Made by a program: the position numbers and the translations under genes. This document shows, in pieces, positions 1 to 12,641 of a stretch of DNA of 60,219 nucleotides. Position 1 is the stretch's first letter. Every line of letters begins with the position of its first letter. Under the pieces are notes generated by a model. The model worked only from the letters and a program-made list of their open reading frames with translations. It made no database searches and had not been told where the DNA came from. The DNA is from Gnetum montanum (Eukaryota > Streptophyta > Gnetopsida > Gnetales > Gnetaceae). The stretch lies in assembly GCA_015680685.1 (NCBI GenBank), contig MNCI01013900.1:303808-364026 (forward strand), given 5' to 3'.

Positions 1-1939
1 CTTTGCCTAGTGACTAGCTAATAACAAGCTTGTTACCAATGAATGAATGGGTGGGTTGAATTAAGCGTGCAAGTACAATTGTTGGTAGTAAAGGCATACC
101 TGTCATGATCAATAGCAAGGGAGGTTCCCAACAATGAAGGCCTGACATATATTTTCACGTGTGGATTGTCAAATTTGGATGTATTGAGGTAAGGTGGCTA
201 AAGGTATGCTTAAAACGGTCACAATCTTGCCAATGGATTGCACATTGCACATACTTAATGAGAGGCTACGTCATTATACATGGTCGTGTTGATAAAAGCT
301 GAGAGGCTACCGAAAACTGGAAAGCATTTTACCTGCCTCTCGCAGCCTTCAATCCAAACAATGAGCCACAACGACTCCATGTTTCTTGCAGCATTCTAAG
401 AAAGCAACATGTTCACAACACATTCCCGCCACTTTTCTTTCAAATTTCGTTCAAATAACACTCAACGAGTTATGAATAAAAGTGTATCATTAATAAATTA
501 AGCACGATGAAAATCAAGACATCCATAAGTTGGAATGATAAAGTTAATAAAACAAGGATAAAAAGATAGGGTAAAATAGGGTAAAAGATAGGGTAAAATG
601 GGATCATATTGTTGACAAAATATTTAGCTGTCTATATGGATATCTTTGTAGAGGTGGCACCATCCCTCATGGTTGTGGTTTACACCATTGTTGCTAATAC
701 TACTCATACGATTGAGGCATGACTCCACTTGGATAGTATGAGTTTTGTTTATAATTTCCTTGTAAATATGATAATTTCCTTGGCATTTGTTTCTTTACAA
801 ACTCTGGATTCAAAGCATAAGTGCCTAACTCTTAGGCATAATTTAACAAACTTAGTTTGCATTCCCATACTAAAATAATCACAACCATCATCATTTTCTA
901 TTTTAGATACTTAGTCCATAGTAGCAAATTTTCATTTCAACTTTAATTGTTTTTCTATTTTTTCTTGCTAGTTCTCATGACATATGTTGATTTGATATAT
1001 TATTATATAATACTTGAGTTTTATTAAATTATCTTGTTGGCTCTATACTTTGGGATGCTTTTAGTCATCTAATTTTAGTTTACACATCAATTAGAAAAAA
1101 AATAACAAATAGCAACAAAAGCTGTAAGCTTCTTATCCTTGAGTTTTTTTTAAAAAAAAAGAAATTAATATTGCTGAAAATAAATTAATTGTTCTACTTT
1201 CACTATGAGCTTTTTTGCTTGAAGTTGGAGCTAAAAAGTGAGATCTTTGAAAATATGTATTGGGTTCTAATGGGGACTATTAGTTGGAGTGATGGTAAGG
1301 TGTTTGTTTCTTAAGTTGTAAGAGCTAAGTTATCTAAGTTCAAGCTTGGGTGCAACCGCTTGAAAGAGGTTAAGCTTTACTCATTCAACAACTCTCCCAA
1401 GACTTTGCCTTGACGGGATGAACTTTGAGCCTTTGGTGATGATCCTTTATTAGGTTTTAACACTCCCTCTCTTATAAAAAAAATTCCATTTGAGCAAAGT
1501 TTTCCAATAAAATTTAGCAATATAATGTGATTTTTTCATTTTGTTTATTANTCATAAGTGTTTTTAACCTTCCAATTAAACATGTTTAAACTTTCATAAT
1601 TTAATCCACTCATGATGTGCAGTGGGAACAAACAATATGATTTAACAAGTGGAAAGTGGAAATGTATAAGCTCCTATAGTGGCTTGGCAAGGCATCCAAT
1701 TCTAAACCTAGACATTTTTTCTTTGACCATTGGCGTGGGGCACCCACCATGCAAATTTCAATGCCAAAGAATTCTTTTCATATTCAAAGCTTCTCTACAA
1801 CAAAATGTTAGAACCCTCTGCATTTGAAACTAATTTCATTTCCTCATTATCATCAAACTCCTACCATTGTTGCTACCGCCGCTACTCTTCTTCATCCATT
1901 TTGCCTAAATTCACAATTTTTCCACTACTCGTATCCATC
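1..1939. other. Unassigned AT-rich sequence
   Basis: I see no convincing coding region here on either strand. A short run of GGGTAAAA-type repeats lies near 567-605, poly-A/T tracts are frequent, and there is one ambiguous base at 1551. The last few hundred bases may be the leader of the gag fragment that follows, but I cannot align them to the leader of element B. Confidence 0.5.
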
Positions 1940-2827
1940 ACACGCATAGGATTCTACAACATAAGGGTCGCACACCATGTTTGTCCCATTCATGCCTCAA
2001 GTGCCACCACAAACATCTTTTTCTTTATTTGGCACACAAGCCATAGCCATAGTGCAACCTTTTCCTTCTGTCATGCAACCCATAACAAGGTTACAAGCCT
2101 CACAATAGATGCCACAACCTTATGTACAAACCTCACAAACTATGGGGCCATCACGAGGCTTGGATCAAGCCTTCCAAATGATCCAAGACCTAACAGAGGA
2201 ATTGAAGAGGCTTAAAGCCTCTACCACACAAACTATTAAGACTTCTACCAGGACAATCCCATAAGTCCTGTAGTCCCACCCCTAACACTTCCTCCTAGTG
2301 TCCCCATTCCATAATTTAGCAAATATAATAGAGATGGTTACCCTAATGCTCATCTTATCATCTTTCAATCTGAATGTTTGCTCTTACAACCATGGCTTCA
2401 AACCATCATGAGCTTTTTCGCTATGTCTTTGACTGGGAATGCATTCAATTGGTATTGTGCATTGCATAGAGGGTCTACATCCTCTCTGGAAGAGTTAGTA
2501 GTTGAGTTTGTCAATTGCTTTAGGTATAACTTGAAGCCTGACATAATGCTTGACCAACTCATGAAGGTCAAGAAAGGGCCCTTAGAACTTGTACTAAAAT
2601 TCAGTCAGTTGTGGAATAGACTGCTGAATGAAATACCAGAGCCCATAGCTGAAGCCCACTTGTTAGCCATATGCAAGGGAGTAGTTAATGACTTCATTAA
2701 GTCTAAACTCTACTACCTTGATCCACAGTCTCTTAGCCAAGAATTCTCACAAACTAAAAACATAGAGGATGTCGTAGAGGCTAGCCATGATCTAGCTTAT
2801 ATATCATATAAAAAACAACATGAATAG
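1940..2827 (+). pseudogene. Truncated Ty3/gypsy (Tat-type) gag fragment
   Basis: This is a remnant of the structural Gag protein of a Ty3/gypsy retrotransposon. The frame at 2378-2827 reads AMSLTGNAFNWYCAL, then a helical gag core with FRYNLKPD, LEELV and LLAICKGVVNDFIKSKLYYL. The same segments recur at 16200-16600 in element B (AMSLTGKALDWYC, LLAIFKGAINDFIKSKLYYL), so both are the same gag family. An upstream part in another frame (around 2100-2220) encodes LDQAFQMIQDLTEELKRLKA, matching B near 15945-15990. A frameshift near 2340 separates the two parts. Homology stops after 2827: no zinc finger, protease or LTR follows, so this is a truncated copy. It cannot encode a functional Gag. Confidence 0.8.
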
Positions 2828-4859
2828 CTAGTCCTACTCACTTTAATAATTCTACATATAAAGCATTAGAATCTACAGCTTTTCTCAATGCTAGCTTTTT
2901 AATACCCTCTATGACTTACTCAAGAGTAAATTGGAGAGGTGATTATTCTACAATAGCAATAGAATTATCATCTTTTCCTACAAATACTCTATTGTAAAAT
3001 AATCAAATATATTGAAAAGAAAAATTAAATGATGAAGAGGTTATTAGAGGTTGATAGCATAATAAGATCCCTCTGAGATTGTTGTGGTAGAATTTCAACT
3101 TCTCTTGAGTTAATTTGAGCTAGCACAAGTTGACCATGAGTTTTTGGAAGGTCATGGTCTATAATGCCATGATTCATAGTCTTTGATGATGAGTCATTAT
3201 TGCTAACCATGGGTTGTGATCAAGTTGTACTATTATATCATAAGCCTACCATAGATTGTGCTTTGATGAAAACAAAGAGAAAATTAACTCTATGTATACA
3301 ATGAGTTGGCTAACAGTTCTGTATACATCATGGCCTACATAGTACCCCCTTATACTTTAAATTCTTTTCACACTTATGATCTCCTAGAGAAAACTCTATT
3401 TACCACAAGTTATGATGAACTCATGGTAAAGTCATGGTCTTGTAGGAAATAGAAAATTATGCTAAAATAAAATTTTGAACATAATCTAAGTAAATTTAAG
3501 ACCCAAAGATAGATTCAAAGAGTAAAAACATGTTCTACAACCTTCAATCATGGTGACATAAGCTTGAATTAGAAGATAAACTAAATAAAGCCTTGAATTC
3601 AACTTATGTGCACCATGTGCAAAACTACCATAAACATGCATGAACTCTTGAATCTACATTAAAATTATTTTAGCTAGCTTTAGAAACATGAGCTAAACAT
3701 GAGGAAAGACTCTCAAAAGCTAAAGAATTTGAAATAAGCATATTCAAATAGAATTACATGCTTTTACATCAAATTAACATGAAAAGAGCTAAAGCCCATG
3801 AACATGAATATGAAACAATAGAGAGATTAACTTGAATATGTAAATGAGAAGTGAATCTCTTGAATTAGAACATATAGCCACTTCTAAATTCTTTAATTCT
3901 TCATTGCTAACATGTGAGAATGCATAAATTATGAGAAATTATGAAGAAAAAAGACTTGCAAGAATTTGAGAGAAGAACCCATAAAAGGAGATTTACTCCT
4001 CAAATTGAGAGAAGACATGATGCAAGATTAGTAAATATTAGATTTATAATCATATTATAATTTTAGAAGATATGCTTAAGAAAATTATCCCATGGTGACT
4101 TCCTTTTAATGAAAGAGCTTAGGCTACTAATGCATCTAGATTATGTACCACTTGGAGCAAATTTGGTATTACTACAATTTCTTGTTTGTGTATGAATGGT
4201 AGATAAATTACTTGAAATGAAGCTTCTAGCCTCTATGAGTCAAATATAAAGAGAAAAATTAATTTTTGATCTTGAGATTTTATTTAAAGTTGATAAAAAT
4301 TTGCATTAGGCTTTTCTAGGTATTTTTTAGAATAATGGCAAACATGTTTTTTCTTTCAATTCAAAAGTTACTTATGAGAATATTACAAGAATGATTTTAT
4401 TCAAAAAAAAATTTGATAAGTCTTGAAAAATACAAATATCATTACACTTTTAGATGAAGAAAATGAAAGATATTTAGTGGCCACCTATATTTATTTAAAT
4501 TCCCATTTTTTATAGTGTCTAATTCATCAAGGTCCTCCTATCGATATCCATTATACACATATGAGAAATATTTCTTCTCAATGTTCTCTTTGTAGAAGTG
4601 AATATTCATTTTCTTATGTTTTCATCTTTTTCTTTTAATGTCTTTTTACTCAACATGTGTGGAAATGGAAGTAGATCATATATAATAACTTTCAACCAAG
4701 CATTAATAAAGTCATTCTTGATGATCAACCTACTCTATCTACTTCATTTCTTTACATTTGGAATTGTCTTTAACTACTTGTTCTCTACCTTATTTGGATG
4801 CTTTGATGTGTAGTTTTTACAAGCATCAAGAGCATAATGCTAACCTCTCTTTAGGTGTC
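2828..4859. other. Unassigned AT-rich region
   Basis: No recognisable domain. Short frames exist (for example minus strand 3025-3210 and plus strand 4598-4813) but neither looks like a known family. Some stretches around 3640-4010 and 4230-4600 read like decayed coding sequence with many stops. It may be an old insertion between the gag fragment and element A. Confidence 0.4.
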
Positions 4860-6253
4860 TAATAGGAGTCTTACTAGTTTTGGACCAAAGGGATATATGA
4901 TACAAATCGCAATGTGATCTGGTCATAAGCTTCAAGGATGATGTTAAGTAGATTTCTAAGAACACTTATGTATATCATTGTGTTCAATGAATATATAAGA
5001 TATTATGATACATATCTTACAAATGAAAACCTATGTTAGCATAGTATGAGGTTGAGAAAATATTTATGACTCTATATTTTACAATTTTTATGGATTTTCT
5101 ATTTATAAGAAGAAAATAAAACAAACATGCACACATGTGACAACCCCTCAAGGGAATAGGTGCAACACCACACACAAATACACAAATGCAAATAAAGATG
5201 GCTCTTAGTCACAACCTCAGTGGCCTAACACTATGTCATATAGTTATGACCTCCTTGGATAAGGTTGAATAATCACAACTTATGAAAATAAAAGAATAAA
5301 TATCTTTATGATTTTAATATTTTACGATTTTTTTGGTATTTTAATATTTTAAGATATCAACAATGCAAAACTGTGAAAGAATCATAAGCTTTACTCATTA
5401 CACAAGCATTGGAATCTACATTAACCAAATAGTTCCAAGCTACCTAAACATAGTAGCACTTTGACAAAGTCTAGCAACACTTATGAAAGTGATGACTTAG
5501 AACACATAGAAAATAGGGAAGAAACCACTTACCTAAGGGAGGAAGAGCTCTTCACATGAAACTAGATGCCAACATTCCAAATAAAATTCTTGGAACTCTA
5601 TTTTTTTCATATGGATTTTATCCTAGGTATTTATAGTTTTCACAACACAACGAAAGAGGTTCACTAGTACCTAGGTATCAATGAAGGTCCATCAGTGTGA
5701 CCTAGACAACCCAAAACACACTCAATGTAGCAAGAAAGGTAAAGTATCCAAACTAGTGCATCAAGAGGGGTATGTTAGTGCCCCTACATTGACACATGGG
5801 TTGCACTAGTATAGGGAAGCCAACACATCCCTTCCATCATACCTTATACTTCATTTCCTAGATGAAATCTAGAAGACCTAGGAACAAGTTGAAGCCTTCT
5901 AAGGATCTCCAAACAAAGCTAGAAACTTTCTGGAAGCTCGAAACATGCTCCAAACCTATGACTAAGAACTAGAAGGCAAGGATGCATACCTAAAAGATAG
6001 AAACCTCAACCATGTAAGTGAAAACCATAAACACTAGGTGCATGAGATACATCTTGAATCCAAGGATTACAGTTGACTTCTAAAATGCCACTAGATAACT
6101 TATAATAGTTTGACGACTAAGTAAAGCTAGTTCCATAGCTTTGAAGCTTGAAACACAAGGCTATAACTAGAAAAAATGCATGATCAATTCAAAGGATACA
6201 ATGGATAAATAAAAAATCCATGACTATGTTACAATATAGTACAAGCCACCACA
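4860..6253 (-). mobile_element. Element A, left (3') LTR
   Basis: This segment is homologous in the same orientation to 35485-37195. Shared blocks include the text after AGTTTTGGACCAAAGGGATA, the CACTTACCTAAGGGAGGAAGAGC block near 5530 and TAGAAACCTCAACCATG near 6000. The primer site beside the right copy reads on the minus strand, so this left copy is the 3' LTR. The left edge at 4860 aligns with TGATAGGGGTCC of the right LTR. The right edge (CA at 6252-6253) is less certain because the right LTR ends earlier and no clear polypurine tract is seen. ATATG at 5609-5613 is the unoccupied version of the solo-LTR target found in the right copy. Confidence 0.75.
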
Positions 6254-9000
6254 TTAACAAGTGCCAAGGGGTGATGTTTAAGAGAAGAATTCCCCTAATG
6301 TGGTTGCTTGAAAGGGAAAGAAGTTGGAAGAGCTAAGTGTTGACATGTCAAATATATACAATTATGCCTACAAGTTTGTCACCCTTGCTTAGAGCTATCA
6401 TTTTTGCTCATGCATTAGTTATTTCTTTCACATGAGTGTTTGTTGCTGCTCCTCAACTTAAGTCCAAAACTATTCATGACTCCTCTTAGCCTACAAGAGC
6501 TTACATTGGGTGACATCAAGTTTGACCACTACTTGATGAAGTTTCTCTTTTAGCTCTATGCATGATCAACCAATAGAAGTTTGGATCACATAGAGATACC
6601 TCCTTTATCCTACCTACACATCATCTTAAACCTCCTTAAATCTCTCCTCAAGAATAGTGATAGCTGCTTCATGGGGAAGAATATACATGTTTTCTAATAG
6701 GTTCATTTTCTCTTCTAATATTGGTTCACTTGCAACCATTTGATGGAGTTTATCATGTAAGGTGTCAAATTTCTCTTTCACCTCATGCCTCTTCTCAATT
6801 ACTCATTCATTTAATAGAGCTAAAATTTTGTGCAATCTACATATCTTAACATCACAAGTTACCTACTCTATTAGATTGATCTTTCTAAGCTTAATGATTT
6901 TCCTAGTAGTCTTATTTGCCAATTCTTGCTACAAGCTCTAACACTTCTTCTCTATGCAAAGATACTTGTCTCCAAATTAGACCATGATTTGACTTTTGTC
7001 CTTCAACCTTTCTACCTACTTGTAAAGCAAAAGCACCTATTTTTTTCTTTTCCTAGCTCATTTTTTCCTAATCTTGGACTAATACTTTAACATTCTAATT
7101 TAGCACTTCAAGCCATCTTTCATAAATACAGCTTCCTTACCAACCTGATGCATCTAAAAAAGCTCACTCTAGAGGTGTTCAATTTGCATCTTTGTAGTGA
7201 TTGTAGAAGGTGATGGTACTAAGAGTGTAAGGTGATCTAATTATTCATGCAATCATTATACCTTAGCCTAGCTTCTTTGTAACTCTTGTAGATAAAACGT
7301 TCAATTAGCATTGGTGGTCTTCAATTCAGCCTTTACTTTGATAAGTTTAGTCTCAATTGTACTATCGATGTTGCTCAATAGCAACTTGGCATCAAAATTA
7401 ACTCTTTGCTTCTTCTCTACCACATAGCTAGTTCCACATTGATTAGTGCATACCCTAAGAACTTTAGTTGTATGCCAGATGTTATGCATGCTACGTTATG
7501 ATTGGTGTGAAGAGGAAATACTTTGTGAAGGCACATGAATGTAAGACTGAATAAGGGCATCAAAATGGATGGATCATTTAACAATGTGGAGGGAACTAGA
7601 AGAGATACTTCATTATTTCCTCACCATTCACAATGGCTTTCATCATTTGCAAGAAATTACTACCAAGGTCTTATGATCCTTCAATATGGATTATGACTAC
7701 TTGCTTGTAACCTTCAATGTGCATGACAAGCTAAGAACTACCACCAAGAGGAAGTTCCTATTTTTGTCTGATGTTTAAGTTGGAAGGTTACCAAATAAAT
7801 CTACTTGGCTGTTACACCTACATTCCTTGAGATGCTTGAGGTATGATTGGTCTCTGGATTAGTGCTAGCAAAGCTAGTTTGAAGGTTAGATACAATATAC
7901 CTGTATGAAAGGCATGTTGTCCTCTAAATCAAGTATATCTCCAAAAATCTTAGGACATTTTCATGAAGCAACCACCATTACATTCTTCTAATCCACGATA
8001 CCTATTTTTTTGGAATGTTTTCCCACATGATTAGTTATGCTTTCCAATTTGAAAATTTTTTTGATGAGTTTTAAAAAGGCATAGACCTCCCTCCTTTATC
8101 TAGCCACATCTTCAATCTTCTAGATCAAGGCCTTGTAGAGAAAATATTGGATTTTGATGGCATGCTTCCCCTTCATCATGGCCATAATTGTAGCCCCCCT
8201 GATTAGAAATACCCAATGGACATTTGGTGGACAAAAATTTATACATGAAAATTTTACACAGTGTTCTAACCCAAGGATAGTTTTGATATCTTCACCTTAG
8301 CTTTATCCATATTAAAGACCTTTAGCATGATCCTTGACTTGAGCTTGGGCTCCATCTTTTGGGTCCAAGGTCACCAATTAATTGCTAGTTTATTTAAGAA
8401 ATCTATAGCCCATCATATTTTCCATGTGGAAATAGGCATAAGAATCCTAGCAATGAAGGTCATGGCATCATTGGTAGTAAGGTTTTGGTAGAATGTCTCT
8501 TTCTACTAATATCATGTGAAAGGTTGGGTGATATAATCATAGAAGCCCATCTACAATAGTAAATCCTTGAGCTCAAGAGGACCAAGCTCAAGGAACTGAT
8601 GACAGTTCTTTTCCTCATGAATGGATCCTTGATAGACATCATGAGCACCCACACCCTTATGGATGTCATCTGCATTATTATCATCATCTTCTACTAATTC
8701 TTCCAACAGTTGCTTAGCCACCTACTATGCATGTACTCAACCTAAGAATTAAGAACATGACTACCTACCTATTGATATACTCATGGGTGGAGGCCTTTCT
8801 AGAGTAGGGCTTGCAAGCTCTAGAATAGGATATATAGATTCTAGATTGGGAGATCAAAGTTCTTCCCCTTCTTCCTCCTTAAGAACTGGTGGTTCATGCA
8901 AGAGCTAGAAAATAGAGGCTTGAGATTGTTCAACCTTAGTCCTCCTTGGTTGATGAAGCTTGGATTAAAATCACCCCAACATGCTTAGTTATGAAATTTG
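6254..9000 (-). pseudogene. Element A accessory gene remnant, globular part then coiled coil
   Basis: Read on the minus strand, this stretch behaves as a heavily mutated coding region. Near 8700-8300 it reads pieces such as LELDPLELKDLL and NDAMTFIARILMPISTWK. Near 6850-6420 it reads charged, heptad-like sequence including HEVKEKFDTLHDKLHQMV and EEKMNLLENM, which suggests a coiled coil. Stops are mainly TAG or TAA where Gln would fit. It lies immediately upstream of the 3' LTR, the place of the extra 3' ORF in Athila-type elements, although I cannot show an envelope-like protein. The layout (globular N-terminus, coiled-coil C-terminus) resembles the gene of element C at 41.85-46.77 kb, but I could not align the two. 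The function is unknown. Confidence 0.45.
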
Positions 9001-9239
9001 CTAAAAATCAAGTGAGTTTCCCCTAGGCATCATACTATCATTTTAAAAATTACACATGGAAACAATAATAAATATAACTCCTTAGGAAAAACTTAAAAAA
9101 CATCATCATAACTATTAAATTATGGCATGCATGGGTAAGAATGGATGGGGTAGAAATGTTTAAATAACTATTAAAAATATTAAATACATATCCAAAGTGA
9201 TGTTTCTCCCACATGACTAAGTTACAAGACACCAGGATT

Positions 9240-9600
9240 AAACCACTACCAAAACACAAAGGACAAGAAGGCCTAAGAAGAATGCATGAAAAATATTACC
9301 AATATGCTTGCAGGGTTAAAATTTTAGTAGATTTTTTCTTCTTTTATGATCCATGGAAGAAATGAAGAAAAAAATTGAAATAAAAAGACCAAGGAAAAGT
9401 TTGGGACCCCTCCCCCTAACTTTATATAGGATGGTTAGCACAAGGATGCACTAGTGTAGGGTTATTAATGCCCCTACAATGACATAGACATGCATTAATG
9501 CACCCTTTCAAATAGGGATAATTCATCCAACTCTACCCTCCATGTCCCCTACTCATCTTGAACTTTTGTTAAAGCACCAGTTAAGGCCCGTACTGTGTCA
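9240..9600 (-). promoter_or_regulatory. Promoter-like module sharing sequence with A's LTR
   Basis: On the minus strand a TATA-like CTATATAAAG lies near 9420-9430. Just upstream of it (9440-9520) is a block around TGCCCCTACAATGACAT and TGCACTAGTGTAGGG that also occurs in the LTR at about 5755-5830 and, more weakly, at 36910-36990. The block is partly palindromic (ACTAGTGCA with TGCACTAGT). It could be a fragment of a related LTR or a promoter for the downstream accessory region. Confidence 0.4.
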
Positions 9601-9877
9601 AAATCACCCAACATTAATGTTACAAGGCATATGAGGAGCAAAATAAGAAGAACATTATAAGCCTACCTTAGACAATATGATGGTTCATGGAAAAGAAGTC
9701 AATGGATCAATATGTACACTTCCATGAACCAAGGGCTAGATAAGAAGAGTTAGAATAGTAGGAGAATGATTATAGCACCAAGAATAACAAAATATAGATA
9801 CAATATAGATGGATTGAATGAGTTTAGCATGGTCAAATATTGAAGCACAAAAACTTGATTCTTACAAAAGTAGAAGG

Positions 9878-10156
9878 TCAATCAAGTGTTGTATGCAATG
9901 CAACACTTACCATCATTAGGATATTATATTTTGTTACATCACATATGATGTTTACCCACCAAGGATTCACAATTGAATCCTCGTCAAAGAACGTGCTTAC
10001 CTTATTGACCTTGTGAAACCTATTGATGAGATATCCATGGATTCTCAACAACCAGTAAGACATTAGCTTCATGAATTTGTCCTCTTGGTTGAACATATCT
10101 TGTATTTTGTATTGCTCAATCAACTTTCTACCACACATAACCATGGACAAGAACAA
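9878..10156 (-). pseudogene. Exon-like fragment in element A
   Basis: The open minus-strand frame reads CGRKLIEQYKIQDMF, then DKFMKLMSYWLLRIHGYL and NRFHKVNK. This is protein-like rather than random. A good donor-type sequence (AAG followed by GTAAGC) occurs just after NRFHKVNK near 10000. I read it as one exon of element A's accessory gene, upstream of the coiled-coil remnant. I do not recognise the family. The rest of 9001-9877 contains no gene that I can support apart from the promoter-like module. Confidence 0.35.
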
Positions 10157-12636
10157 TATAGAAGATATGGAGAATTAATAATGGATGAGAAAGAGAAAGG
10201 AAGAGAGTGCAACATCACTAAATTCCTAGCCAACCATTTAATTAGCTGATGAAGCACACAAGCACTACCTACATATCACAAGAGATCTATTGCCACATTT
10301 TTTCACTGCTACTCATCCACACAATAGGGATCAAACTCCAAGTAACCCTTCCAAGCATCAAGTCACATCTACTCAATCTAGTGCCATCTAGCCTTGATGT
10401 TCTATGGTCGAACCAAATCAAAGAAACAAGCTTCCAAACATCCAAAAGTTAAGATTTTTATTTTCTTTTCCTCCATCCATGCATCTATGCATGGTAGGAT
10501 TCTTTAATTTTCCTTTAGTAGAAATATTTTATCAATCCCCTTGGCTATACTAACAATTCCACATTTTGAGAAGAAGCATAATACCATGACCATTAATAGG
10601 AAATTTTATGGATTTAAATCTAATAAAGGCATGGTTCAAGGATGGATATTGTGATCCTTGGAATGAATGATTAGGAACTTGGAAGAAATACATAATTAAC
10701 ATCACCTAGGTTTACAAAGAAAGAGACTTCTAGGTCTTCATGGCCATGGCTAGGGATGAGCAAGATGTTGTCTTAGACTACAATAGTGCGAGAAGTCAAG
10801 TAATCTAGATAATGCGTTAAACATGAGAAATGTTTACATAGGTGTAATTTCAACCACTGGTTTGAATTTGGTGTGAGCAAGTATGAGATCAGTTTGAGTG
10901 GTAAACATACCAGTTTTCACAACCAATAGCTTGAAAGTACATTAATCTTCCCATCACCTCTTCACTCTTTTCTTGCTTCTTTTTTCTTTTCAAATTTTCT
11001 TTTGTGTTATTTTCTTATTATATTTATTTTTATTTTTATCTTATTGAAAGAGGATGTTTGATAGAGCATGGAAATCATTGAAACATCATATCATCACCCA
11101 GAATCTTTAACTTGCATGGATATGAGAATCCATCAACTACCACATGCAATGCACAAGTTCATGAAATCAAAATTCTCTTCTGATGAGGGTGGCCAAGTAA
11201 GATATTACATATAGCTTGGTTTAATTACAATGATTAGACCCATTTAGTGGTCACAAGGATCCTTAATGATACATCTGTTTTATGCCAATGACTAGGAAAT
11301 CCTTCAGGATTCTAAAGCTCACACCCTAAGTTGTGGATCCTTCACATGTTCATGATTCCAATAGCATTAGCTTCAACAGCTCATAATGTGATTCCCTACT
11401 TCCCACTAAATTTGAGCCTCATTCATTGGTGATGGACAAAAGAAAGCAAATGGACGAATGTTGTTGCATTGACATTCAATTGATCAAAGCTTTATGTTGA
11501 ACTTGTTTGGCACTTTTACATCATCGTCACATATGTAGCTCTTCCATTCATCATTGGCTTATTACATGAGCATTCGTAGAGCTCCTAAACTAGCTTTTCC
11601 ATACATAAACAAAAGCACTCCAAAAGAAAGAAAATGTCATAATTTATTATCCATCAGACTCAAAAAGTGAAAAATTCTAAGTATACCAATCCTTATTAAC
11701 TGCATGAATAGAAATAGTAGAAAAATAAAATTGTTGACATGGTGTGAGGCATGTCTCCCCCACAACTAATCCATTCCTATTAATGGAAAAGTATCTAAGT
11801 GATAAATTGAGCATTAAGCATTCTCGGAGATGAAAGATGTTCATTAAAATGCACCAGGTTTTGCCTCAAGGATGCTTAGTCTAGGTTGTCTGAATGGCAT
11901 GTGTCCATGATGTAATAAGACCAAGGAGGATCATAGGATATTCTCATATAGTACATCCTTTAAGTTTTATTCCTTATACCAATCTCAAGATGGAGGTCTA
12001 AAAAAACCAATCTAGCATTTGTAGTGCATAACCAAGATCTTTCCATTACAATAAGAATAACCTCTTCCACCTTATCTTCTAATATGAGCAACAAAAAATT
12101 AGCGAGATGTGACCAACCTATAACAAATTGGTTACACTACATACCTATCCCATAAGGTATACATGTATTAGTTAGCTAGCTTAAGTTGAATGTTGGTACG
12201 CATGAGAGTGGGAAGCCCCCAATCAAGGTACTACTCAAGTGAAATGAAATAAAACTAACTCATGAACTAGAGTCACAAAGAGCTAGGCAACAATGCTTTT
12301 TACTAATCTTGATTTCCATCATGGGAATACTAGGATTTATTTGCTTTTTGAGCAAACATTACTTTGCAACTACTTGCATTACCATCATAGACATAGGGAT
12401 GGTAACAACATTGCCATCGGGTGTCATCATGTTATCCCCACCAGACATAGCAATGAATCTCATCCCTAAAGTACATATCATTATTAAATTGTGATTAGGG
12501 ATGTTTCTTGAGATCTCATAAGCATAGGCCTCTATTTTTCTTGGACAATGTTTGTCTATGCAAGGTGAAGAGAAGGATATAGATCCAATCTTTTGATTCT
12601 CACATCGACATTTGAAATAAAATTTCCTACAACATG
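10157..12636. other. Element A interior with no recognisable domain
   Basis: This lies inside element A, left of the element B insertion. I find no RT, integrase or protease signature on the minus strand, so either A's pol was deleted or A was non-autonomous. The open frames at 10249-10452 and 12309-12494 on the plus strand look like chance frames. Confidence 0.45.
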
Positions 12637-12641
12637 ATCTC
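12637..12641. repeat. Target-site duplication of element B, left copy (ATCTC)
   Basis: ATCTC immediately precedes the 5' LTR and is repeated exactly at 33346-33350 after the 3' LTR. A 5-bp duplication is normal for Ty3/gypsy integrase. Confidence 0.85.

Noticed and set aside
4598-4813. Short hydrophobic frame as a membrane protein
   Set aside because: The hydrophobicity comes from T-rich sequence; no start context, homologue or neighbour supports it.
10157-12636. Hidden pol of element A
   Set aside because: I looked for a YxDD motif, integrase zinc-finger and DDE-type blocks on the minus strand and found none.
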